From Sediminibacterium sp. (lineage in GTDB: Bacteria > Bacteroidota > Bacteroidia > Chitinophagales > Chitinophagaceae), in the NCBI GenBank assembly GCA_030158535.1, contig JAOASV010000083.1:1-15716 (forward strand): 15,716 nt of DNA, in the 5' to 3' direction. Made by a program: the position numbers and the translations under genes. The notes beneath the pieces are model-generated. The model worked only from the letters and a program-made list of their open reading frames with translations, was not told where the DNA came from and did not search any database. Positions 7,840 to 14,776 of this stretch are shown here, one piece after another (within the stretch, counting starts at the first letter, position 1; every line of letters starts with the position of its first letter).

Positions 7840-9201
7840 ATGGCAAAAGTTACTAGAGAGAACATTGCAAAGCTTACAGACAAACTAACAGTAACCTTAG
7901 ACAAGGCAGACTACTTAGGCAATTTTGAAGTGAGCCTCAAAAAATATGCGAAAACAGCAAATATTCCTGGTTTTAGAAAAGGAATGGTACCTGCAGGACT
8001 TGTTAAAAAAATGTACGGTCAAAGCGTTTTTACAGACGAAGTTTTAAAAACAGTAGAGCAGGAATTAAACAGCTACTTACAAGCAGAACAACTAGATATT
8101 TTTGCTCAGCCGCTTCCATTAGATAGCGAGTTACGCAATATGGATGTTAACAATCCAGAGAGCTACACTTTTGCTTTTGAAATTGGACTTAAGCCAGCAG
8201 TAGATATTGACGTGAAAAAAGTAAAAGTTACACGTTATAAAATAAATGTTACCGACCAAATGTTACAAGACGAACTTGAGCGTTTACAAATTCGTAGCGG
8301 TAAAATGACAGAGCCTGAAGCCGTAACTGGTGACGACAATGTGCTAAATGTAAAATTTGTTGAGTGCGACAAAGCTGGTGTAGCTGTTGAAGGTGGTATT
8401 ACAAAAGACAACTCTTTACTTGTTAAATATTTTGAGCCTAAATTTAGAAAAAACTTGATTGGCAAGAAAAACGACGATAGCGTTGTATTGCAATTGGGCA
8501 AAGCGTTTGAAGCGAAAGAAAAAGAAGCAATTTTAGCTGATTTAGGATTAACAGATGCAGACGCTGATAAATATTTTAGCTTACAAATTACAAAAGTAGG
8601 TCTAGTAGAAAAGGCTGAAATGAACGCTGAATTTTTTGCAAGCGTATATCCAAACGCCGCAATTGCAACTGCCGAAGAATTTACTGCAGAAGTGAAAAAG
8701 GAAATGGAAGCTTATTATGATGCACAATCTCGCAATCAAATTCACGATCAAATTTATCACCACTTTGTAGACCATACCCCAATGGAATTACCAGAAGGAT
8801 TTTTAAAGCGTTGGTTACAAACAGGTGGCGAAAAACCTAAGACTGAAGCAGAAGCCGAAGCAGATTACCCAAGCTTTGCTGGTCAATTAAAGTGGACACT
8901 CGTAAGCAGCAAATTAGCTGCCGATAATAAAATTGAAGTAATGCCTGACGATATCCGTGATTTTGCTAAGCAACAATTGTTTAGCTACATGGGTGGTCAA
9001 CTAGGTGCTTTAGGTGACAACCAACAATGGGTTGAAGATTATGCAAACCGCATGATGCAAGACCGCAAATTTGTGGAGGACAGCTACCACCGCATTAGTA
9101 CCGAAAAATTATTTGGCATCATTGAAACACAGGTTTCAGCCAAAGAAGAAAGCATTAGCGCCGAAGATTTTGCAAAAAAATTGCACAATCACCACCACTA
9201 A
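7840..9201 (+). CDS. tig: Trigger factor, ribosome-associated chaperone
   Basis: This is a 453-residue protein. The N-terminal ribosome-binding domain carries the signature PGFRKGMVP (residues 43-51), which docks on ribosomal protein L23. The middle region (about 155-258) occupies the place of the FKBP-type prolyl isomerase domain and keeps its GDDNVLNVKF opening and LQITKVGLVEKAE exit. It does not show the usual PGFE-like catalytic stretch, so isomerase activity is doubtful. The C-terminal helical chaperone arms follow, with LPEGFLKRWLQTGG at 317-330. The chain ends in HNHHH. Trigger factor shields nascent chains at the exit tunnel. It is followed by a strong terminator and then clpP-clpP-clpX, the common tig-clp neighbourhood. 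Length is within the family range for Bacteroidota. Confidence 0.95.
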   Translation: MAKVTRENIAKLTDKLTVTLDKADYLGNFEVSLKKYAKTANIPGFRKGMVPAGLVKKMYGQSVFTDEVLKTVEQELNSYLQAEQLDIFAQPLPLDSELRNMDVNNPESYTFAFEIGLKPAVDIDVKKVKVTRYKINVTDQMLQDELERLQIRSGKMTEPEAVTGDDNVLNVKFVECDKAGVAVEGGITKDNSLLVKYFEPKFRKNLIGKKNDDSVVLQLGKAFEAKEKEAILADLGLTDADADKYFSLQITKVGLVEKAEMNAEFFASVYPNAAIATAEEFTAEVKKEMEAYYDAQSRNQIHDQIYHHFVDHTPMELPEGFLKRWLQTGGEKPKTEAEAEADYPSFAGQLKWTLVSSKLAADNKIEVMPDDIRDFAKQQLFSYMGGQLGALGDNQQWVEDYANRMMQDRKFVEDSYHRISTEKLFGIIETQVSAKEESISAEDFAKKLHNHHH

Positions 9202-9218
9202 TCTTATATAATTATAGG

Positions 9219-9246
9219 AAAAAGCTGGGGTAACCCGGCTTTTTTT
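9219..9246 (+). terminator. Intrinsic terminator after trigger factor
   Basis: AAAAGCTGGG (9220-9229) pairs with CCCGGCTTTT (9234-9243), giving a 10-bp stem with one G-U pair and a GTAA loop. It runs into a T tract (9240-9246). It lies 18 bases after the tig stop and separates tig from the clpP-clpP-clpX genes. Confidence 0.87.
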
Positions 9247-9289
9247 ATGAAAAGCAAATAACTTATCTTCAAAGCGAAAATGAAAGTAT

Positions 9290-9973
9290 ATGAATCTAGG
9301 AAAAGAATTTGAGCAGTATGCTATTAAGCACCGCGGTATTAGTAGTGCAACGCTGCACAATTACAGCCAGGTAACCAACCTTACGCCTTATATTATTGAA
9401 GAGCGTCCCATGAACGTGGCTAGCATGGATGTGTTTTCACGTTTAATGATGGACCGTATTATATTTTTAGGCGAAGGCATTAACGACTATGTTGCAAATA
9501 TTGTTACAGCGCAGCTTTTGTTTTTAGAAAGCACCGACCGTACCCGCGATATCCAAATGTATATCAATAGCCCAGGAGGCAGTGTATATGCAGGTCTTGG
9601 CATTTATGATACCATGCAATTTATTGGACCAGATGTTGCCACTATTTGCACGGGTATGGCAGCAAGCATGGGACAAATTTTATTATGCGCTGGTGTTAAA
9701 GGAAAACGTACCGCTCTTAAGCATAGCCGAATCATGATGCACCAACCTAGTGGTGCCATTGGTGGTCAAGCAACAGATATAGAAATCACTGCAAGAGAAA
9801 TTAAAAAATTAAGATCAGAATTATACGCTATCACAGCGCATCATACCGGTAAAGACGAAGCGACGATTGCAAAAGATAGTGATAGAGATTTTTGGATGAC
9901 AGCCGCAGATGCAAAAGAATATGGACTGGTAGATGAAGTATTATTAACCAACCCACGCAAAGAAAAAAAATAA
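9290..9973 (+). CDS. clpP: ATP-dependent Clp protease proteolytic subunit, first copy
   Basis: This 227-residue ClpP has the catalytic Ser126 in GMAASMGQ, His151 in MMHQPSG and Asp200 in SDRDFW. The spacings (25 and 49 residues) equal those of E. coli ClpP. The oxyanion-region motif YINSPGGSVYAGLGIYDTM is at 91-109. The N-terminal part includes a leader of about 40 residues (TPYIIEERPMNVASMDVFSRL) of the kind seen in Bacteroidota ClpP. It retains the DxxSRL-type segment at the axial face of the ring, and the leader may be processed. It forms the tetradecameric chamber that degrades substrates delivered by ClpX. A second clpP starts 7 bases after its stop, so the two are co-transcribed. A short overlapping ATG at 9280 is out of frame and was not used. 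Confidence 0.95.
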   Translation: MNLGKEFEQYAIKHRGISSATLHNYSQVTNLTPYIIEERPMNVASMDVFSRLMMDRIIFLGEGINDYVANIVTAQLLFLESTDRTRDIQMYINSPGGSVYAGLGIYDTMQFIGPDVATICTGMAASMGQILLCAGVKGKRTALKHSRIMMHQPSGAIGGQATDIEITAREIKKLRSELYAITAHHTGKDEATIAKDSDRDFWMTAADAKEYGLVDEVLLTNPRKEKK

Positions 9974-9980
9974 CAACGAC

Positions 9981-10613
9981 ATGACAGACTTAAAATATAT
10001 TGTAAATCCATACTTAATGGAAGACGAAGAAGAATCTGTAAAAGAAGACAAGCCTGTAAACAACGGCATGCTCATGAAAAAAATGGAAAAACTTTTCTTT
10101 GAAAAGAGAACTGTTTATTTATGGGGTGTAGTCGATGACAATTCTGCTAAAGACGTAGTGAATAAATTACTTTTATTAGACGCAGACAAGCCAGGAGCAG
10201 AAATTAAATTTTACATCAATAGCCCAGGTGGCATTGTAACGAGCGGTATGGTCATGTATGATACCATGAAACTCATTCAGAGTCCGGTATCTACTATTTG
10301 TATGGGACTTGCGGCAAGTATGGGTTCGATTTTATTAAGTGCTGGCGCCAAAGGCAAGCGTTATATTTATCCGCACGGCGAAGTGATGATTCACCAACCT
10401 AGCCTTGGTGGTTATATGCAAGCCAAAAGCGCTGATATTGAAATTCAGGCCGAACAAATTATAAAAACAAAAGCAATTGGTGCGCGCATTTTAGCAGAAA
10501 ACTGTGGCAAAACAGTAGATCAAATCATGAAAGATTTTGATCGTGATTATTGGATGGATGCCAAAGAAGCCGTGGCATATGGCATTGTGGATAGTGTATT
10601 AGAAAAGATATAA
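9981..10613 (+). CDS. clpP: ATP-dependent Clp protease proteolytic subunit, second and divergent copy
   Basis: This is a 210-residue ClpP paralogue with an intact triad: Ser113 in GLAASMGS, His138 in MIHQPSLGG and Asp189 in DRDYW. A two-residue insertion after the His (PSLGGY) shifts the Asp spacing to 51. YINSPGGIVTSGMVMYDTM is at 78-96. The N-terminus differs clearly from the first copy: an acidic stretch (MEDEEESVKED, 13-23) is followed by MKKMEKLFFEKRTVYLWG, with no DxxSRL-type axial segment. This may alter gating, ring partners or contact with the ATPase. It sits 7 bases after the first clpP and 14 bases before clpX, so all three should be one transcript. A mixed ClpP1P2 assembly is plausible but inferred. 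Confidence 0.93.
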   Translation: MTDLKYIVNPYLMEDEEESVKEDKPVNNGMLMKKMEKLFFEKRTVYLWGVVDDNSAKDVVNKLLLLDADKPGAEIKFYINSPGGIVTSGMVMYDTMKLIQSPVSTICMGLAASMGSILLSAGAKGKRYIYPHGEVMIHQPSLGGYMQAKSADIEIQAEQIIKTKAIGARILAENCGKTVDQIMKDFDRDYWMDAKEAVAYGIVDSVLEKI

Positions 10614-10617
10614 GGAG
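10613..10617 (+). promoter_or_regulatory. Shine-Dalgarno-like AGGAG before clpX
   Basis: AGGAG overlaps the last base of the second clpP stop codon and lies 10 bases before the clpX ATG. Most other starts in this window have A-rich upstream sequence and no such motif, so it stands out. It supports the chosen clpX start, but the spacing is somewhat long. Confidence 0.35.
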
Positions 10618-10627
10618 CAACCGTTTT

Positions 10628-11863
10628 ATGGCAAAAGCAAATCAATTAACCTGTTCTTTTTGTGGCAGAAGTAGGGATGAGGTAAAAATTCTCATTGCTG
10701 GGCAGCAATCGCATATCTGCGAAAACTGTGTTGAACACGCGCAAGAAATTATCGCACAAGAAGTAACGGTTAAAAAAGAGGGCGACAAAGGAAACTTTAA
10801 ACTCAATGTGCGCAAGCCCATAGAAATAAAAAAGTTTTTAGACGAATACATTATTGGACAAGATGATGCAAAAAAAATCTTGTCGGTAGCGGTATACAAT
10901 CACTTTAAGCGTGTGGCACAAAAACCACAAGCAGATGATGTTGAAATTGAAAAGAGCAATATCATTATGGTAGGCGAAACCGGTACGGGTAAAACACTTT
11001 TAGCCAAAACCATCGCAAGACTTTTAAATGTTCCTTTTGCAATTGTTGATGCCACTGTTTTTACAGAAGCAGGCTATGTTGGTGAAGACGTTGAGAGTAT
11101 GCTTACCCGTTTATTACAAAACTGTGATTACGATGTTGCAGCTGCCGAAAGAGGCATTGTATACGTAGATGAAATTGACAAAATTGCACGCAAGGGAGAC
11201 AACCCTTCTATTACGCGTGATGTAAGTGGTGAAGGTGTGCAACAAGGTTTATTAAAAATGCTCGAGGGTACAGAAGCGCTGGTACCACCACAAGGTGGAC
11301 GTAAGCACCCCGAACAAAAAATGATTAAGGTAGACACTAAAAATATTTTATTTATTTGCGGTGGTGCTTTTGATGGTATCGATAAAGTAATTGCGAGACG
11401 TATTAACACCAATGCTATTGGCTTTAGCGTGAATAAAGACGAGCAGGAAAATGCAAGAAAAAATTTACTGCAATTTATCAATGCACAAGATTTAAAAAGC
11501 TTTGGACTAATCCCCGAATTACTAGGAAGACTTCCTGTGGTAACCCACTTAGAGCCTTTAGATGCTGGCATTTTACGTAGCATTTTAACCGAGCCTAAAA
11601 ATTCATTGCTCAAACAATACCACCGTTTATTTGAACTAGAAGGTATTGAACTTATTATTGAAGAGGAAGTACTTGATTTTATGGTAGGCAAAGCCATGGA
11701 ATATAAACTTGGCGCTAGAGGCCTTAGAAGTATTTGTGAAAGTATTTTAACCGACGCCATGTTTGAACTTCCGGGCACAGACATACAAAAATTTATTGTT
11801 ACCCTTGATTACGCAGAACAAAAGTTTAGCAAAAGCAAACTTAGTTCTCTAAAAGTTGCTTAA
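10628..11863 (+). CDS. clpX: ATP-dependent Clp protease ATP-binding subunit ClpX
   Basis: This 411-residue protein has complete ClpX architecture. The N-terminal C4 zinc-binding domain has Cys9, Cys12, Cys31 and Cys34 (CSFCGRS, CENC). The AAA+ module has Walker A GETGTGKT (116-123), pore-loop segment GYVGEDVES (149-157), Walker B IVYVDEID (177-184), and RDVSGEGVQQGLL (197-209) followed by the LVPPQGGRKHP loop. A sensor-2 GARGLRS lies at 362-368. The IGF loop that docks on ClpP is present (264-266, in TNAIGFSVN). ClpX unfolds tagged or recognised proteins and threads them into ClpP. It lies directly after two clpP genes in one operon, so it may serve either or both rings. No residue needed for ATPase function is missing. 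Confidence 0.97.
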   Translation: MAKANQLTCSFCGRSRDEVKILIAGQQSHICENCVEHAQEIIAQEVTVKKEGDKGNFKLNVRKPIEIKKFLDEYIIGQDDAKKILSVAVYNHFKRVAQKPQADDVEIEKSNIIMVGETGTGKTLLAKTIARLLNVPFAIVDATVFTEAGYVGEDVESMLTRLLQNCDYDVAAAERGIVYVDEIDKIARKGDNPSITRDVSGEGVQQGLLKMLEGTEALVPPQGGRKHPEQKMIKVDTKNILFICGGAFDGIDKVIARRINTNAIGFSVNKDEQENARKNLLQFINAQDLKSFGLIPELLGRLPVVTHLEPLDAGILRSILTEPKNSLLKQYHRLFELEGIELIIEEEVLDFMVGKAMEYKLGARGLRSICESILTDAMFELPGTDIQKFIVTLDYAEQKFSKSKLSSLKVA

Positions 11864-11874
11864 AAACAATTGAT

Positions 11875-12030
11875 ATGAACGAATTAGTAGAACGCTTAGT
11901 TAAAGAAGCATCCTTAACACCAGAGCAAGCACAACAAGCTATTGTTACCATTGCTGGTTTTGTAAAAGAAAAATTTCCAATGCTAGGTGGCGCTGTAGAT
12001 CAAATATTTTCGGCTGGCAATAAAGACTAG
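11875..12030 (+). CDS. Small helical protein of unknown function downstream of clpX (51 residues)
   Basis: A short ORF begins 11 bases after the clpX stop on the same strand. Its translation starts MNELVERLVKEASLTPEQAQ, continues with QAIVTIAGFVKEKFPMLGGA, and ends VDQIFSAGNKD. It looks like two or three amphipathic helices joined by an SLTPEQA turn and a PMLGG turn, without signal peptide or membrane segment. The composition is normal for a soluble protein. Small proteins with an LTxEQAxxA...KEKxP pattern are, to my memory, common in Bacteroidota, but I cannot name a family with certainty. Position suggests co-transcription with clpP-clpP-clpX. A role as a Clp cofactor would be speculation. 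Its stop is only 4 bases from the stop of the convergent korA-like gene. Confidence 0.7.
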   Translation: MNELVERLVKEASLTPEQAQQAIVTIAGFVKEKFPMLGGAVDQIFSAGNKD

Positions 12031-12034
12031 TCGA

Positions 12035-13882
12035 TTAAAGCATATTTAATACGGTCTCTATAATTTCACCTTTGGTGATAGGGACTCCCATTACTTTATT
12101 GTAACCTTTTGCATCTACTAAATACTGGTCTCTAATTATTTTAATGAGTTGACCATTGTTAATTTCAGGAATCAATACTTTATCAAATCCTGCAATGATA
12201 CTTCCTAAATTTTTAGGGAAAGGACGCATGTATTTGATATGTGCATGGCTTACCGCATGTCCTGCCGCTTGTAATTCTGTAACAGCCGTTTTAATTGCAC
12301 CATAGGTAGAGCCCCAACCTAGTACCAATACTTTACCAGTTGCAGCACCACTGTCTAATTGTTGAAGCGGAATATAATCAGCAATCATATCTACTTTAGC
12401 CTGACGAGTATTTACCATGTGCTGGTGATTATCCGGATCGTAGCTCACATTACCCGTAATGTCTTGCTTTTCGATACCACCAATGCGGTGTTCAAAACCT
12501 GGCGTTCCTGGAACAGCCCATGGACGCACCAGTTTTTCATCTCTTTTATACGGCATGAATTTTGTTTCCCCTTCATCAAGTGTTGTTTTAAAATTCACTT
12601 GAATAGGCGCTAAATCTGCAGCTACAGGAAATTTCCAAGGCTCTGCGCCATTGGCAATATATCCATCACTTAATAGTATAACTGGGGTCATGTGTTGCAC
12701 AGCAATTCGCACAGCTTCATAAGCAGCATCAAAACAGTCGCTAGGTGTAGAAGAAGCAACAATTGGCATTGGACATTCTCCATTACGGCCATAATAGGCT
12801 TGCAACAAATCACTCTGCTCAGTTTTGGTAGGAAGTCCGGTAGAAGGACCCCCACGTTGAATATTGATAATTACGAGTGGGATCTCTAACATAACAGCAA
12901 GGCCCATCGCTTCGGTTTTAAGTGCCATACCAGGCCCTGATGTAGTGGTTATCCCTATAGAGCCACCATAGCTAGCGCCAATGGCTGCTGAGATACCTGC
13001 AATTTCATCTTCGGCCTGAAAGGTTTTAATACCAAAAGCCTTGTGCTTACTAAGCTCGTGTAAAATATCGGAAGCCGGTGTAATTGGGTAAGTGCCTAAA
13101 AATATAGATAAGCCCGATTTTTCACTTGCTGCAATTAAACCCATCGAAAGAGCCTGATTACCCATGATACTTCGGTAAGTACCAGGCACCATTTTAGCTT
13201 TTTCTACACGGTAACGGCTCGAAAAAGTTTCGGTAGTGTCGCCATAATTAAAACCAGCTTGCAACACTTTAATATTACTTTGAAGGATAGTATCTTTTTT
13301 TCCAAACTTTTCATTCAAAAAAGTAATGGTGTTGTCTAAATTTCTATTGTACATCCAGTAAATAAGACCTAGCACAAACATGTTTTTTGCACGGTCTCTT
13401 TCTTTGGTACCTAAATCAGTAAAGTCTTTTAATGCTTCACGCGTAAGTTTAGTGACGTCTACTTTTATTAGTTCAAAACCCTCCAAACTGCCGTCCTCTA
13501 AGGGATTCACGCCATCTGGATAATTGGCTAAGCGTAAATTTTTGGCATCAAAGCCATCTACGTTCGCGATAATTTTTCCGCCTTTTTTAATGGCTTTTAA
13601 ATTTACTTTTAAAGCAGCGGCGTTCATCGCAACAAGCACATCACAATCATCACCAGGTGTAAAAACGCGGTCGCTAGAAAAACGTAATTGGAATCCACTC
13701 ACACCCGGAAGCGTTCCAATAGGGGCACGAATTTCTGCGGGGAAATCTGGAAAAGTAGCGAGGTCAATACCCAGTAACGCGGTATTATTGGTAAACTGCT
13801 GACCAGTTAATTGCATACCGTCACCACTGTCACCAGCAAATTTGATCACAACGTCCTGCAGTAATGTTTCCTTCTTTTCCAT
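12035..13882 (-). CDS. korA: 2-oxoacid:ferredoxin oxidoreductase, fused gamma/alpha subunit (2-oxoglutarate type likely)
   Basis: This 615-residue protein joins two domains. Residues about 8-215 form the gamma (catalytic) domain, starting VVIKFAGDSGDGMQLTGQQF and including PDFPAEIRAP. Residues about 235-615 form the alpha (pyrimidine-binding) domain with GTYPITPASDILHEL (263-277) and RGGPSTGLPTKTEQSDL (343-359), both hallmarks of KorA-type alpha subunits. With a beta subunit carrying thiamine diphosphate and an Fe-S cluster, such enzymes convert 2-oxoglutarate to succinyl-CoA and reduce ferredoxin. The fused gamma-alpha form of this length is typical of Bacteroidota KorA. The beta-subunit gene is usually next to it, but here neither flank carries one. 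Substrate choice among 2-oxoacids cannot be settled from this subunit. Confidence 0.9.
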   Translation of the reverse strand: MEKKETLLQDVVIKFAGDSGDGMQLTGQQFTNNTALLGIDLATFPDFPAEIRAPIGTLPGVSGFQLRFSSDRVFTPGDDCDVLVAMNAAALKVNLKAIKKGGKIIANVDGFDAKNLRLANYPDGVNPLEDGSLEGFELIKVDVTKLTREALKDFTDLGTKERDRAKNMFVLGLIYWMYNRNLDNTITFLNEKFGKKDTILQSNIKVLQAGFNYGDTTETFSSRYRVEKAKMVPGTYRSIMGNQALSMGLIAASEKSGLSIFLGTYPITPASDILHELSKHKAFGIKTFQAEDEIAGISAAIGASYGGSIGITTTSGPGMALKTEAMGLAVMLEIPLVIINIQRGGPSTGLPTKTEQSDLLQAYYGRNGECPMPIVASSTPSDCFDAAYEAVRIAVQHMTPVILLSDGYIANGAEPWKFPVAADLAPIQVNFKTTLDEGETKFMPYKRDEKLVRPWAVPGTPGFEHRIGGIEKQDITGNVSYDPDNHQHMVNTRQAKVDMIADYIPLQQLDSGAATGKVLVLGWGSTYGAIKTAVTELQAAGHAVSHAHIKYMRPFPKNLGSIIAGFDKVLIPEINNGQLIKIIRDQYLVDAKGYNKVMGVPITKGEIIETVLNML

Positions 13883-13900
13883 GAGCTTCTTTAATTGCGG

Positions 13901-13931
13901 TAAAGTTACAATTTACTGAGGAGGTAGCCAA
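13901..13931 (-). promoter_or_regulatory. Candidate -33/-7 promoter for the korA-like gene
   Basis: On the minus strand TTG (plus 13929-13931) is followed after 20 bases by TAACTTTA (plus 13901-13908), one mismatch from TAnnTTTG. The element ends 18 bases before the start codon. Spacing is identical to the permease candidate at 4821-4851. Confidence 0.42.
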
Positions 13932-13988
13932 TGGTTTTTTAACTGTTAAAGTCTTGAAAAGAGGCTTCTATAAAAATAAATCTTATTG

Positions 13989-13996
13989 TATATTTG
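13989..13996 (+). promoter_or_regulatory. Candidate -7 promoter element for the Bax-inhibitor-1 family gene
   Basis: TATATTTG is a full match to TAnnTTTG, 21 bases before the ATG at 14018. A TTC at 13966-13968, 20 bases upstream, is a partial -33 match. The 135-base gap therefore holds two divergent promoters, this one and the korA one. Confidence 0.45.
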
Positions 13997-14017
13997 GGTA
14001 ACAAAAATTAAACAACC

Positions 14018-14776
14018 ATGGCACTATTTGAATCAGGAAATCCTACCCTTTCAGAAAAAATGTTCGACAAAGTTGGTCACGCACAGGCAAACGCAGAAGG
14101 CACGATGTCTGTTAGAGGCACCATGAATAAATTTGGACTCATGCTAGTAGGTGTAATTGCTGGAGCAGGTTACACTTGGCATTTAATTGATCAAAACAAT
14201 CCTACCCTCGCACAAACCCTTATGATTGTGGGTGTTATAGGTGGACTCATTACAGCACTAGCCATCACTTTTAAACCTAACTGGGCCCCTGCACTAGCAC
14301 CTGCTTATGCAATACTTGAAGGCTTATTTTTAGGCGCTATATCTAAAATGTTTAACGACGCTTTTTACCCAGGCATTGTGGTTCAAGCAGTAGGTCTAAC
14401 ATTTGGCGTAGCGGTTGCTATGTTTTTACTCTATAATTTTAGAGTGATTAAACCCACCGAAAAATTTAAGTCTATGATGATGAGCGCCATGCTTGGCATT
14501 GCCATCTTTTATTTACTTACCTGGATACTTGGTTTATTTGGCGTTGACGTAAGTTTTGTTAGAGATAACTCTATGTTAAGTATTGGCATTAGCTTATTTA
14601 TTGTAGCGATTGCAGCACTCAATTTAATTTTAGATTTTGATATGATTGAACAGGGTGCCGAGAGAGGCGCTCCTCAATTTATGGAGTGGTATGCAGCTTT
14701 TGGCCTAATGGTAACCATTGTATGGTTATATTTAGAAATCTTAAGATTACTTAGTAAACTATCAAGTAGAGATTAA
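14018..14776 (+). CDS. Bax inhibitor-1/YccA-type integral membrane protein
   Basis: This 252-residue protein has a soluble N-terminus of about 36 residues and then about seven membrane helices. The conserved YAILEGLFLGAIS (97-109) and the C-terminal ILDFDMIEQGAERGAPQFMEWYAAFGL (204-230) are typical of the bacterial Bax1-I-like group (the 'Bax inhibitor-1/YccA family' of annotation pipelines). Asp206 and Asp208 lie in the helix that carries the pH-sensing acidic pair in the related calcium-leak protein YetJ. Cation conductance here is inferred from that family, not seen. In bacteria the physiological role is mostly unknown; some members interact with membrane proteases. The gene's stop codon overlaps the start codon of the next gene by one base (TAATG), which suggests translational coupling. 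Confidence 0.92.
   Translation: MALFESGNPTLSEKMFDKVGHAQANAEGTMSVRGTMNKFGLMLVGVIAGAGYTWHLIDQNNPTLAQTLMIVGVIGGLITALAITFKPNWAPALAPAYAILEGLFLGAISKMFNDAFYPGIVVQAVGLTFGVAVAMFLLYNFRVIKPTEKFKSMMMSAMLGIAIFYLLTWILGLFGVDVSFVRDNSMLSIGISLFIVAIAALNLILDFDMIEQGAERGAPQFMEWYAAFGLMVTIVWLYLEILRLLSKLSSRD

Noticed and set aside
9280..9312. Ten-codon ORF (MKVYESRKRI) overlapping the clpP start
   Set aside because: It could be an upstream ORF, but it has no ribosome-binding signal or other support; chance ATG codons are frequent in A-rich sequence.
11128..11784. Minus-strand ORF of 218 codons
   Set aside because: It is antisense to clpX, whose motifs are complete; the Ser/Pro/Ile-rich translation looks like a shadow.
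12034..12050. ATTAAA/TTTAAT hairpin as a bidirectional terminator for clpX and korA units
   Set aside because: Six A-T pairs without GC and without clear T tracts on either side make it too weak.
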